DNA of 64,000 bases from Lacunisphaera sp. (GTDB lineage: Bacteria; Verrucomicrobiota; Verrucomicrobiia; Opitutales; Opitutaceae). The translations under genes and the position numbers were made by a program. Where the stretch lies: positions 62,001 through 126,000 of the forward strand of contig JAQSCO010000060.1 of the NCBI GenBank assembly GCA_029945445.1, in the 5' to 3' direction. Numbering within the stretch: the first letter of the stretch is position 1; each line of letters begins with the position of its first letter. Positions 43,304-51,769 of the stretch are shown piece after piece. The notes below the pieces were generated by a model. That model was not told where the DNA came from. It worked only from the letters and a program-made list of their open reading frames with translations, and did not search any database.

Positions 43304-43934
43304 AGTAGCAGCCGCTGGCCGCCTCGCTCAAACTTTGCAGCAGGACCGACGATTCAGCGAGGCAGTCCTGGGCGAGATACAGGGTGAAAAGCGTCAGGGC
43401 GGAGGCTGAGCCATTCGGTGGGTTCCAGCGCGACGCTCCGGAAGGACTTGAGCGGGCCTTGCTGCCGGTGACCATCTTCCGGGCTCTCATTTGGTCGATG
43501 GCCTTGCCGCCCGCGTCTGAACCGACGGGAGCGGCCGCGCGTTGCTTGAGTCGGATTAGGTGAACCTTTATGCCCGGCAGTTGCCGGAAAGTCCCGTCGG
43601 TGGTCACCAGGGGAATGCCGTGTTCAAGGGCGTGGGCCGCGATCCAGCAATATGGTTCCGGCATGACCACTCCCCGGTCCAGCAGCGCGGCGCGCAATTC
43701 GGCATAATAGTCGGCCGTGTGCGTCGTGGGGCTGAGCGTCTCAAATGCCGCGACGTAGGTGCGGGTCCGCAGAATGGCGGCCTTCGACACTTTGGCCTGC
43801 AACTGCCAGTGGATGTATTCGCCCGCCACATGCGGGCAGAGCACCGGGGGATAATGCTTCAGCGCCAAGTTCTCGACCCTCAGGTCGCGACGGCGCAACA
43901 GTTCAAGGGCTCCAGTATCAAGCAGGACCGGCAC
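43302..43934 (-). CDS. PIN-domain protein (VapC-like), possibly inactive, C-terminal extension
   Basis: 210 residues, starting with GTG at 43934. The PIN domain (about 1-128) has Asp6 (LLDTGALELL), Glu39 (HVAGEYIHW) and Asp113 (LVTTDGTFRQLP). The third usual Asp, in the nDxxIAA box, is missing: the segment is EPYCWIAAHAL, with Tyr95 at that place, so nuclease activity is doubtful. An additional ~80 low-complexity residues after HLIRLKQ are not part of the fold; a lost stop codon may explain them. No antitoxin gene is evident upstream. The gene ends inside the rpsA terminator T-run. Confidence 0.62.
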   Translation of the reverse strand: MPVLLDTGALELLRRRDLRVENLALKHYPPVLCPHVAGEYIHWQLQAKVSKAAILRTRTYVAAFETLSPTTHTADYYAELRAALLDRGVVMPEPYCWIAAHALEHGIPLVTTDGTFRQLPGIKVHLIRLKQRAAAPVGSDAGGKAIDQMRARKMVTGSKARSSPSGASRWNPPNGSASALTLFTLYLAQDCLAESSVLLQSLSEAASGCY

Positions 43935-44130
43935 GGGGCATGGATCTGGCCCGTGTGGTGGTGAGGGTCTTCAGCAGCCTGTCGCCCGAATGATTGAGCT
44001 CGGGAGTGGCCGGACGTGCCCAAAACACCTTGATTGATGCGATGCTGCTTGCTGGCTCCCGCTTCGCTTGAGGTGATGGGGTAGTGGGCACGCGGAAAAA
44101 CTTGCGTTTTGGCGCGCCGGATTCAATCGG

Positions 44131-44166
44131 AAAAACAAAAAAAGACGCCCACCGTAAGCGGGCGTC
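44131..44166 (-). terminator. Rho-independent terminator of the sigma factor gene
   Basis: Read on the minus strand, GACGCCC and GGGCGTC form a 7-bp stem around a 9-base loop, followed by TTTTTTTGTTTTT. It lies 23 bases after the stop at 44190. Confidence 0.92.
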
Positions 44167-44189
44167 CTTGTCATAAGCGGTGACCAAGA

Positions 44190-45278
44190 TCAGGTGGAGG
44201 CCCCGGCGTGCTTGGCGACGTAGTCGCGGATGACGCCGGCCCGCTGGGTGGCGAGCGTCTCCTGTTCGACCTCGTCGGCCGTGCGCTGCTTGTTGTGGCT
44301 CTGCATCTGCTTCCGCAGCGTGGAGAGCGCGAGGTATTCCAGCTGGCGGATGCGCTCGCGGGTGACCTTGAATTTCTTGCCGACCTCCTCGAGGGTCAGC
44401 TCCTTCTCGCCCTCAAGGCCGAAGCGCATCTTGATGATGCTGGCCTCGCGGGGATCGAGCGAGTTGACCATGGCGCTGAGGTCCTCCTTGAGGCTTTTGT
44501 CGCCCAGGCCCTCATAGGGACTCAGCGCACTCTCATCGCCGACGAGGTCGCCGAGTGTGGCGGAATCGTGGTCCTCGCCGACGGGGGCGTCGAGCGAGGC
44601 CGGGCGCACGCTGACGGTCTTGAGCAGCGCGACCTTGGCGGTCGGGATCTGCAGCTCCGCGGCGACCTCCTCGTTCTCGGGCTCGCGGCCGAGCTCGTCG
44701 GTGAGCTTGGCGATCATCTTCCGCATGCGGGAGATCTTGTCCACGAGATGGACGGGGAGGCGGATGGTCTTGGACTGGTTGGCCAAGGCGCGCTTCATCG
44801 ACTGCTTGATCCACCACGCGGCGTAGGTGGAGAGCTTGCCGCCCTTGGCCGGGTCGAAGCGCTCGACGGCCTTGATGAGGCCGAGGTTGCCCTCACTGAT
44901 GAGGTCCATGAGGGGGAGGCCCATCTGATTGTAGTCGTAGGCGATCTTCACGACGAGGCGCAGGTTGGCCTTGATCATGTGGTCGCGGGCCGCCTTGTCG
45001 CCGCGCTTGATGCGGGCGGCGAGCTTGATCTCCTCCGCGACGGTGAGCAGCGGGGTCAGGCGGATCTCGTTCAGGTAAAGCTGGAGGTTCGAGCGCTCGT
45101 CGCGACGGTCGACCGGGGACGCCTGGTCGAACTGCGACGGGGCGGCGGCTGGCTTGATTTCCGGGCGGACAGTGAGACCTTCATCGGCCGGGGGAATGGA
45201 AACGGGGGTGGCGGCACGATCCGCGGGCATCGCGACTGCTACCGGCGTGGAGCGGAGAGTCTTTTTGCGTTGTGGCAT
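44190..45278 (-). CDS. Sigma-70 family RNA polymerase sigma factor (RpoD/RpoS type)
   Basis: 362 residues. Region 1.2 (SNLQLYLNEIRLTPLLTVAEE), region 2 (ANLRLVVKIAYDYNQMGLPL; LISEGNLGLIKAVERFDP; STYAAWWIKQSMKRALA), region 3 and region 4 with a helix-turn-helix (LTLEEVGKKFKVTRERIRQLE) are all present. The ~50-residue Pro/Ala-rich N-terminus replaces region 1.1, and the non-conserved region between 1.2 and 2 is absent. It is a primary or closely related (RpoS/SigA-like) factor. Which one it is cannot be settled without knowing the genome's other sigma genes, so no symbol is given. It has its own terminator. Confidence 0.92.
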   Translation of the reverse strand: MPQRKKTLRSTPVAVAMPADRAATPVSIPPADEGLTVRPEIKPAAAPSQFDQASPVDRRDERSNLQLYLNEIRLTPLLTVAEEIKLAARIKRGDKAARDHMIKANLRLVVKIAYDYNQMGLPLMDLISEGNLGLIKAVERFDPAKGGKLSTYAAWWIKQSMKRALANQSKTIRLPVHLVDKISRMRKMIAKLTDELGREPENEEVAAELQIPTAKVALLKTVSVRPASLDAPVGEDHDSATLGDLVGDESALSPYEGLGDKSLKEDLSAMVNSLDPREASIIKMRFGLEGEKELTLEEVGKKFKVTRERIRQLEYLALSTLRKQMQSHNKQRTADEVEQETLATQRAGVIRDYVAKHAGAST

Positions 45279-45413
45279 GGATAGAGTGGCAGACGGTTGA
45301 ACTGGCTGGGAGTTACTGCCGGCTTCCTTGCAGATTAGATGCCGAATGCCGGGAGGAAATTCCCATACAGCTGTTAAGACCCTTAATACGCGGCAGTGTG
45401 CCGCCGGGACGCC

Positions 45414-46853
45414 TCAAGGGGCCAGTTTATCGGCCAAACTGATGGCCTTGAACAGCGCTGAAGCCTTGCTGATCGTCTCCTGATATTCGGCCGCCGGGAC
45501 CGAATCCGCCACGATGCCGGCGCCGGCCTGGATGTGCACCTGCCCGTCCTTAATCAATGCCGTGCGCAAGGTTATGCAGGAGTCAAGATTGCCGTCGTAG
45601 CTGAAATAACCGAGCGCGCCCGCGTAACTGCCGCGCTGAGTGCCTTCCTTTTCGGCGATCAGCTGCATGGCGCGGATTTTCGGGGCGCCACTGACCGTGC
45701 CGGCGGGAAAAGTGGCACGCATGAGGTCAAAAGCGGAGCGTTCTGGCGCAAGTTGTCCCTCCACCTGTGACACAATGTGCATCACATGGGAGTAGCGCTC
45801 GATGAGCATGAACTCCGGCACCTTGACCGAACCGAAGGCGCAGACGCGGCCGATGTCGTTGCGCGCGAGATCGACCAGCATCAGGTGCTCGGCCTTTTCC
45901 TTTTCGTCGGCGAGCAGTTCCTTTTCGAGGGCGACATCCTCGGCCGCGGTCTTGCCCCGCGGCCGGGTGCCCGCGATGGGCCGGATCTCCACCTTGCGGC
46001 CGGTGAGGCGCACATGGACTTCGGGCGATGCGCCGACCAGCGCGAAGTCGCCGGTCTCGAGCAGAAACATATAGGGCGACGGGTTGACCGTGCGCAACGT
46101 CCGGTAGAGATCGAGCGGACTCCGCTTGAATTCCCGCGAGAATCGCTGCGAGAGCACGATCTGGAAAATATCGCCGGAGCGGATGAACTCCTTCGAGTCC
46201 TCGACCATCTTCTCGAAGGCGGCCTTGGTGAAGTTGCCCGGGGGCACCTGCACGGGGCCGGTTTCCCCCAGCGTGGCCGACACCAGCGGTGAGGGCTGGG
46301 CGAGGGCGGCCTGCATGCGCTCCAGTTCGGCGCGCGCTGCGTCGTAAGCCGCGCTGGCGTCGGCCCCGACATGGGCGTTGACGATGAGCCGCATCGTCTG
46401 GTGTGCGCGGTCGAAGGCCAGGACCGAGTCGCAGAGCATGAACCACATCATCGGCACGCCCAACTCGTCGCGCTTCGCGAGCGGCACCGTCTTCTCGAAG
46501 CTGTGGATGAATTCGTAGCCGAGATAACCCACGGCGCCGCCGGTAAAGGGCGGCAATCCCGGCACGCTGACCGGCTGGTAACAGGCCAGTTCCTGCTGCA
46601 GCGCGGCCAGCGGGTCGGCCTCGCCGGGCTGCGCGCGGAAAATCTTCCGCGGGTTGCAGCCGATGAAGCTGTAGCGGGAGACGTTCTCGCCACCCTCGAC
46701 CGACTCCAGCAGGAAGGCGGGGCCTTGGCCGCGCAGCTTGGCGTAGGCGGAGACCGGCGTCTCCAGATCGGCGAGCAGGTCAGCCCGCACCGGGACGACG
46801 TTGCCTTCCCGGCTCAGGCGCAGGAACTCCTCGCGGCTGGGTGAGACTTGCAT
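45414..46853 (-). CDS. trpE: Anthranilate synthase component I
   Basis: 479 residues of the chorismate-binding fold. The key motifs are RPIAGTRPRGKT, LLADEKEKAEHLMLVDLARND, FPAGTVSGAPKIRAM and GAGIVADSVPAAEYQET. The N-terminal LLESVEGGENVSRYSFIG is the tryptophan-binding (feedback) element, which favours TrpE over PabB. It converts chorismate and ammonia to anthranilate. The glutaminase subunit trpG is not in this window. The gene starts two bases after the glmS stop, so the two are co-transcribed, an unusual pairing of two glutamine-derived-nitrogen enzymes. Confidence 0.93.
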   Translation of the reverse strand: MQVSPSREEFLRLSREGNVVPVRADLLADLETPVSAYAKLRGQGPAFLLESVEGGENVSRYSFIGCNPRKIFRAQPGEADPLAALQQELACYQPVSVPGLPPFTGGAVGYLGYEFIHSFEKTVPLAKRDELGVPMMWFMLCDSVLAFDRAHQTMRLIVNAHVGADASAAYDAARAELERMQAALAQPSPLVSATLGETGPVQVPPGNFTKAAFEKMVEDSKEFIRSGDIFQIVLSQRFSREFKRSPLDLYRTLRTVNPSPYMFLLETGDFALVGASPEVHVRLTGRKVEIRPIAGTRPRGKTAAEDVALEKELLADEKEKAEHLMLVDLARNDIGRVCAFGSVKVPEFMLIERYSHVMHIVSQVEGQLAPERSAFDLMRATFPAGTVSGAPKIRAMQLIAEKEGTQRGSYAGALGYFSYDGNLDSCITLRTALIKDGQVHIQAGAGIVADSVPAAEYQETISKASALFKAISLADKLAP

Positions 46854-46855
46854 GG

Positions 46856-48706
46856 CTACTCGACCGTGACCGACTTCGCCAGGTTGCGCGGCTTGTCCAC
46901 GTCGCGCTTCAGTTCCTCGGCGATGTAGTAGCTCAGCAATTGGACCGGCACGGTGGCGACGATGGGCAGCACGGCCTCATGGCACTCGGGGATGCGGATG
47001 ACCTCGTCGGCCAGGCCCGCGGGCAGGTCGCAGTTCTCGGTGGCGACGGCGATGATCCTGCCCTTGCGGGCCTTGATTTCCTGCATGGAGGAAACGACCT
47101 TGTTGAACATCTCGCCCGACGGCACGAAGAACACCGAGGGGCAGCTCTCGCTGATCAGCGCGATGGGCCCGTGCTTCATCTCGGCCGCAGGGTAGCCCTC
47201 GGCGTGGATGTAGGAAATCTCCTTCAGCTTGAGCGCCCCCTCGAGCGCCACCGGGAAAAGCGACAGCCGGCCGAGGAAAAGGAAGTCGTGGTAGTGCGCG
47301 TAGCGCCGCGCGATCTCCTTGATCTTGGGCGCGGTCTCGAGGGTCCGGCGCACGAGGTCGGGCACGCCCTTGAGGGCCTTCACGTATTCGACCCCGTCGC
47401 TGAAACTCATGTCGCGCATGCGGCCGAGGTAGAGCGCGAGCATCGCGCCAACGAGCAACTGCGAGGTGAAGGCCTTGGTCGAGGCGACGCCGATCTCGGG
47501 GCCGACGTGCTGGTAGACGCCGCCGTCCGCCTCGCGGGCGATGGTGGAGCCGACGACATTCGCGATGGCGAGGACCTTGTAACCCTTGCGCTTGGCCTCG
47601 CGCAGGGCGGCGAGCGTGTCGATGGTCTCGCCCGACTGGCTGACGGTGAAGAAAAGCGTGCTGCTGCCGAGCGGCATGTTGCGGTAGCGGAACTCCGAGG
47701 CGTAATCGACCTCGACCGGCACGCGGGCGAAACGCTCGATGAGGTGCTCGGCCACGAGGCAGGCGTGCCACGCGCTGCCGCAGGCGAGAAAGTGGAAGCG
47801 ATCGACCTGGCGCAGGTCCACGGCGGAGATGTTCAGGCCGCCGAACTGGGCGGTGCTGCCGTCCTCGGCGAAGCGGCCGCGCATCGTGTTCTCGAGCGCG
47901 GCGGGCTGCTCGAAGATCTCCTTCTCCATGAAGTGCGCGTAGCCGTTGAGGTCGGCGTCCTCGACCTTCCAGGTGATGGTGTCGACGACAGGCGACACGT
48001 CCTCGGCGTCGAGCGTGGTGATGGAGAAATTCGTCGCCGTGATGTGCACGATCTCGCCGTCCTTGAGGTAGACGACGTTCTGCGTGCGGCTGATGATGGC
48101 GGAGACGTCGCTGGCCAGCATGTATTCGCCGTCGCCGACGCCGAGGATGAGCGGCGAACCCTTGCGCGCGGCGACGATCTCGGCCGGGCAGTCGGTGCAC
48201 AGCACGGCGATGCCGTAGGTGCCCTCGACATGGCGGAGGGTCTTGCGCACGGATTCGAGGAACCGGCTGGCCTCCGGCGCCGCGGGCTCCTTCTGGTAAT
48301 GGTAGGCGAGAAGGTTGCAGAGCACCTCGGTGTCGGTCTCGGACAGGAAGGTGAAGCCCTTCGTCAGCAGGAACTTTTTGATGCTGGCGTAGTTCTCGAT
48401 GACGCCGTTGTGGATGAGGGCGATCCGGCCGTCGCTGCTGATGTGCGGGTGGGCGTTCGCGTCGGTGACGCCGCCGTGCGTGGCCCAGCGGGTGTGGCCG
48501 ATGCCGGTGGTGCCGGCGATCTTCTGCGCGGGCGTGCCCTTGATCAGGCCCTCGACGCGGCCGGCCTTCTTGGCGAGATCGAAGTGCCCGTCGCGCAGCA
48601 CGGCGACACCGGCGGAGTCATAGCCGCGGTATTCGAGGCGCTTGAGCCCCTCGAGGATGATGGCCGAAGCCTTCTGTTTGCCGATATAGCCGACGATGCC
48701 GCACAT
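46856..48706 (-). CDS. glmS: Glutamine-fructose-6-phosphate aminotransferase (isomerising)
   Basis: 616 residues. N-terminal nucleophile Cys2 (MCGIVGYIG) of the glutaminase domain with RWATHGGVTDANAHPH. Two SIS domains follow: HFLACGSAWHACLVAEHLIE, FTVSQSGETIDTLAALREA, STKAFTSQLLV. The C-terminal end is DVDKPRNLAKSVTVE, the conserved tail that carries the active-site Lys. It makes glucosamine 6-phosphate for peptidoglycan and lipopolysaccharide. It is divergent from glgC, with only 82 bases between, and that gap holds no glmS ribozyme. Confidence 0.97.
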   Translation of the reverse strand: MCGIVGYIGKQKASAIILEGLKRLEYRGYDSAGVAVLRDGHFDLAKKAGRVEGLIKGTPAQKIAGTTGIGHTRWATHGGVTDANAHPHISSDGRIALIHNGVIENYASIKKFLLTKGFTFLSETDTEVLCNLLAYHYQKEPAAPEASRFLESVRKTLRHVEGTYGIAVLCTDCPAEIVAARKGSPLILGVGDGEYMLASDVSAIISRTQNVVYLKDGEIVHITATNFSITTLDAEDVSPVVDTITWKVEDADLNGYAHFMEKEIFEQPAALENTMRGRFAEDGSTAQFGGLNISAVDLRQVDRFHFLACGSAWHACLVAEHLIERFARVPVEVDYASEFRYRNMPLGSSTLFFTVSQSGETIDTLAALREAKRKGYKVLAIANVVGSTIAREADGGVYQHVGPEIGVASTKAFTSQLLVGAMLALYLGRMRDMSFSDGVEYVKALKGVPDLVRRTLETAPKIKEIARRYAHYHDFLFLGRLSLFPVALEGALKLKEISYIHAEGYPAAEMKHGPIALISESCPSVFFVPSGEMFNKVVSSMQEIKARKGRIIAVATENCDLPAGLADEVIRIPECHEAVLPIVATVPVQLLSYYIAEELKRDVDKPRNLAKSVTVE

Positions 48707-48788
48707 ATAGCTTTTAGCTGGCGATTTCTGGCCGGGTTCAAATCATACCGCAAGGAATTAGAGCAGCATAACTTTACCCCATTGCCCC

Positions 48789-50075
48789 ATGGCCGAATCC
48801 AAGAAAGTTTTATCCGTAATCATGGGCGGCGGCCGCGGCACGCGGCTCTACCCGCTGACCAAGGAGCGCTGCAAGCCCGCCGTGCCGCTCGCGGGCAAAT
48901 ACCGCCTCGTCGACATTCCAATCAGCAACTGCCTCAACTCCGGCTGCAACCGGATCTTCGTCCTCTCGCAGTTTCTCACCGCCTCGCTCCACCGGCACAT
49001 CCAGAAGAGCTACCAGTTCGACCCGTTCGGCGGCGGGTTCATTGACATCCTCTCGGCCGAGCAGACCGAGAAGAGCAACGCCTGGTATGAGGGCACGGCC
49101 GACGCCGTGCGCCGCAACCTGGTCCACTTCCACCGCCACGGGCACGACTTTGTCCTGATCCTGTCCGGCGACCAGTTGTATCGGATGGATTTCAGCCAGA
49201 TTGTGGACCAGCACGTCGCGACCGGCGCGGATGTCACGATCGCCGCGATCCCGTTCCCCATTTCCAAGATCGAGGGCCTCGGCCTCATGCGCGTGGCCGA
49301 CGACCTGTCGATCACCGAGTTCGTCGAGAAGCCGAAGGATCCTGCCATCATCCAGGGTCTGGCCATCAGCCCGAAGCTCGAGGCCAAGCTCGCCGCCAAG
49401 ACCCCGGAGAAGCACTGCCTCGCCTCGATGGGCATTTATGTTTTCAGCAAGGAGGTGCTGCGCGAGGCGCTCGACAACAACATGAAGGATTTCGGCAAGG
49501 AGGTCATCCCGGCGCTCCTCGGGAAAAAGAAGCTCTTCAGCTACATCTTCGAGGGCTACTGGGAGGACATCGGCACGGTGAAGGCGTTCTTCGACGCCAA
49601 CCTCGCGCTCGCCCAGCCGCTGCCGCCGTTCAATTTCTTCGATCGCTCCGCCCCGATCTACACCCACCCGCGCTACCTGCCGGCGTCCAAGATCAACCGC
49701 TGCAACATCGACCACGTGGTCATCGGCGACGGCTGCCTCATCACGGATTCCAGTCTCAAGCACTGCGTCATCGGCATCCGGTCCGTTCTCGGCGAGAATT
49801 CTCACCTGGAGGACGTAGTCATGATGGGCGCCGACTATTACCAGAATGAGCAGGAAGTGAACGCCGCCCAGGCCGAGGGCCGGCCGCGCATCGGCGTGGG
49901 CCGGAACTGCAACATCCGCCACGCCATCATCGACAAGAACGCCCGCATCGGTGACGGCGTGTCGCTGTCCCCCGCGGGCAAGGCCGACGGCGACTTCGCC
50001 CACGGCGTCGTCATCCGCGACGGCATTCTCTGCGTGACGAAGGGCGCGGTGATTCCGTCGGGCTTTTCGCTCTGA
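48789..50075 (+). CDS. glgC: Glucose-1-phosphate adenylyltransferase
   Basis: 428 residues, close to other bacterial GlgC. The nucleotide loop is VIMGGGRGTRLYPLTKERCK and the substrate site VILSGDQLYRMDF is complete in VLILSGDQLYRMD. WEDIGTVKAFFDANLAL and the C-terminal left-handed beta-helix with regulator-binding sites follow. It makes ADP-glucose for glycogen. The branching enzyme glgB lies 5 kb away in the same orientation; a glycogen synthase is not in the window. It stands alone, divergent from glmS. Confidence 0.96.
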   Translation: MAESKKVLSVIMGGGRGTRLYPLTKERCKPAVPLAGKYRLVDIPISNCLNSGCNRIFVLSQFLTASLHRHIQKSYQFDPFGGGFIDILSAEQTEKSNAWYEGTADAVRRNLVHFHRHGHDFVLILSGDQLYRMDFSQIVDQHVATGADVTIAAIPFPISKIEGLGLMRVADDLSITEFVEKPKDPAIIQGLAISPKLEAKLAAKTPEKHCLASMGIYVFSKEVLREALDNNMKDFGKEVIPALLGKKKLFSYIFEGYWEDIGTVKAFFDANLALAQPLPPFNFFDRSAPIYTHPRYLPASKINRCNIDHVVIGDGCLITDSSLKHCVIGIRSVLGENSHLEDVVMMGADYYQNEQEVNAAQAEGRPRIGVGRNCNIRHAIIDKNARIGDGVSLSPAGKADGDFAHGVVIRDGILCVTKGAVIPSGFSL

Positions 50076-50230
50076 TCTTCCGGCGGCAAGCTTTTGGGCT
50101 CCGGTCCTCGGCCGCGACCCAAGGCCTACCGCTCAGCCTCACGCAACTATTTCCGGCGCCGCGACCGCTTCACTGTCGCGCTTCAAATCTGAAACTATTC
50201 TCTTCGTGCTGGCAACGCATCGGCGTGATC

Positions 50231-50584
50231 TTAGGTCCGCAGTATCATCTCAATCGGCTTACCCTTCGCCAACTCGTCGACCAACTTGTCGAGGTATCGA
50301 ATTTCACGCATCGTCGGCTCTTGGATTTCTTCGACGCGAACGCCGCAAATCACGCCTTTGATCGACGATCTGAGCGGATTGGGCCTCGGGGCTTCTTTGA
50401 AGAAGGTCTCGAAGTCCGTCGGCTTCTTTAATTCCTGCTCCAGCTGCCGCTGACTGTAGCCGGTCAGCCAGCAAATGATCGCATCAACCTCTGACTTCGT
50501 CCGACCCTTCTTCTCCGCTTTTGCGATGTAGAAGGGATAGACGTTCGCAACGCTGGTCGTGAGGATTCGATGTTTAGCAGGCAT
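50231..50584 (-). CDS. DUF2200 family protein
   Basis: 117 residues. The family is recognised by [40 protein letters not shown] and [13 protein letters not shown] followed by [20 protein letters not shown]. The function of DUF2200 is unknown. The protein is small, acidic and soluble. The start follows the shared inverted-repeat spacer by about 11 bases. It is the last of three co-oriented accessory genes in a lower-GC stretch that resembles integron cassettes. Confidence 0.85.
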   Translation of the reverse strand: MPAKHRILTTSVANVYPFYIAKAEKKGRTKSEVDAIICWLTGYSQRQLEQELKKPTDFETFFKEAPRPNPLRSSIKGVICGVRVEEIQEPTMREIRYLDKLVDELAKGKPIEMILRT

Positions 50585-50595
50585 GCTGATTTACG

Positions 50596-50646
50596 GCCGA
50601 ACGTTCAGTGCTGAGCCATGGCTGTGCGCAGCACCGACATGGGCTC
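50596..50646. repeat. attC-like inverted-repeat spacer, site A
   Basis: On the plus strand this starts with GCCGAACGTT, then TGAGCCATG; the arms GAGCCATG (50613-50620) and CATGGGCTC (50638-50646) pair with one bulged base, with an inner GCTG/CAGC pair. It has the same first ten bases and the same TGAGCC box as site B. Confidence 0.5.
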
Positions 50647-50678
50647 TGGCCGCAGGGGGAGGACGTCGCATTTCAAAA

Positions 50679-51155
50679 CTAGGCTGAGAGGACGTAGATA
50701 AACTCCTCGCTGGGCGTTCCATCGGGGAGAGTGAACGCATCTTCACCAGCGCGGGTAAAACCGGCCTTCTCGAGCACTCGGATCGAACCCGCATTGTGCT
50801 TAACGACACGGGCGATAAGCGGGCGAGTCGATTCCGATCGGAGAACCTGCGACACTGCGGCGGACGCGATGCCGCGCCCCCAGAACTCTCGTCCGAGCCA
50901 ATAGCAGACGAGGCGTTCATGGGTAGCAGCATCGGTCCACAAACCAATATATCCCGCGACGCGGCCGTCGAAGAGAATCGTGCGGTTGGTGGAGGCGGGG
51001 TTGCCGATGATCTTGGTGGTCCAATGGGTCAGAAACGCCTCACGATCTCGCGGAGGAAATGCGGCAAGCCGGGTGGCTTCGGGATCGAGCTGGTGGGCGA
51101 AGAAGATCGGGAGATCGTCAGCTTCAACAGGCCGGAGTGAAACGAGCGCCTGCAT
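50679..51155 (-). CDS. GNAT-family N-acetyltransferase
   Basis: 158 residues. It has the GNAT layout: VSLRPVEADDLPIFFAHQLD at the start, VAGYIGLW on strand 4, and the acetyl-CoA pyrophosphate loop REFWGRGIASAAVSQVL, then VVKHNAGSIRVLEKAGF. It acetylates an unknown amine, possibly the N-terminus of a protein (RimJ-like) or a small molecule. It lies between two spacers that share a junction, in an island with lower GC than the surroundings. Such acetyltransferases are common cassette cargo. Confidence 0.87.
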   Translation of the reverse strand: MQALVSLRPVEADDLPIFFAHQLDPEATRLAAFPPRDREAFLTHWTTKIIGNPASTNRTILFDGRVAGYIGLWTDAATHERLVCYWLGREFWGRGIASAAVSQVLRSESTRPLIARVVKHNAGSIRVLEKAGFTRAGEDAFTLPDGTPSEEFIYVLSA

Positions 51156-51159
51156 TTTT

Positions 51160-51257
51160 GCCGAACGTTAGAGATGAGCCGCGCTCACCTAGAGCGAGGA
51201 CGAGGATTCGAGCGTGGCGATCGTAAGCGAAAAAGGACGGACGGTGAGCGTTGGCTC
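51160..51257. repeat. attC-like inverted-repeat spacer, site B
   Basis: On the plus strand it starts with GCCGAACGTT, then TGAGCC. Arms GAGCC-GCGCTCACC (51176-51189) and GGTGAGCG-TTGGCTC (51243-51257) pair with a small bulge over about 13 bp. The element ends near a second GGCTC box. It lies right before the GNAT start codon. Confidence 0.55.
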
Positions 51258-51280
51258 TAGCGACTGGCTCGGCTCTTTCT

Positions 51281-51604
51281 TCATTCGCGCTTCTCGCCTT
51301 TGAACATAAGATAAAGAGCGGCAGGTAGGCTAAACCCCAAGCTTCCTATGAGCGACATCGCGACAAACAATAGTCCGCTAGGTTTCTTTATGCCCGCTTT
51401 GCCTAGGAGCCACGCGAACAAAAACATGAGAACGAAGGCCTCTGTGATGAAAACCAATGAAATAGGATTCCGCAGTGCAGCTTTCGTCATTTCTGGATCG
51501 TGGAGGAAGAAATAGAGAAATACACCATTGGGCGCAATAAAACCAAATGCGGCTAGAATGACGAGACCTCGAAGCTCGGTTTTTGTCAGCGTGATCGAAT
51601 TCAT
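51281..51604 (-). CDS. Small membrane protein of unknown function
   Basis: 107 residues with three hydrophobic helices (LVILAAFGFIAPNGVFLYFF; FITEAFVLMFLFAWLL; LLFVAMSLIGSLGFSLPAAL) and a short charged tail (FKGEKRE). It resembles small accessory membrane proteins carried in gene cassettes. Its codons and base composition (A+T-rich) differ from all neighbours, suggesting transfer. The start is eight bases downstream of ATCGGC, which resembles the junctions of the other two cassette-like genes. Function unknown. Confidence 0.7.
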   Translation of the reverse strand: MNSITLTKTELRGLVILAAFGFIAPNGVFLYFFLHDPEMTKAALRNPISLVFITEAFVLMFLFAWLLGKAGIKKPSGLLFVAMSLIGSLGFSLPAALYLMFKGEKRE

Positions 51605-51633
51605 GGATTTTTTTTGCCGATCAGCATATTCAC

Positions 51634-51765
51634 CTCAACTGAGTTGAGCTTTGCAAAGTGGAGGCCATGCCGAGGATGAGACCGACTAAACGACTGGAGA
51701 TCAACAGTCGAGTATGCGGGGTTGAGCTTTTGCTCGGTGTTTTTTCCCGGCGTAAACCTCAACCC
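51634..51765. repeat. Dyad-rich spacer upstream of the cassette-like array
   Basis: Contains the palindrome CTCAACTGAGTTGAG (51634-51648), and GGGTTGAG (51719-51726) paired with CTCAACCC (51758-51765). The word CTCAAC therefore occurs several times in alternating orientation. It separates the small membrane protein gene from the rsmB-like gene. It may be the left boundary of the accessory island. Confidence 0.4.
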
Positions 51766-51769
51766 AGTT

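Noticed and set aside
43918..44187. Possible antitoxin upstream of the PIN gene
   Set aside because: An 89-codon frame overlaps the PIN start in toxin-antitoxin style, but its N-terminal part lies in the sigma-factor terminator and the sequence has no antitoxin fold or DNA-binding motif.
45391..45406. Terminator between the sigma factor and trpE
   Set aside because: GCGGCA-GTG-TGCCGC is a perfect small hairpin, but no T-run follows it in the direction of either gene's transcription.
48707..48788. glmS ribozyme or riboswitch
   Set aside because: The glmS leader is shorter than 85 bases and shares its space with the divergent glgC promoter, with no ribozyme core visible.
46841..49045. A 734-codon open frame on the plus strand
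   Set aside because: It is antisense to glmS and runs into glgC in another frame. The product is low in complexity.
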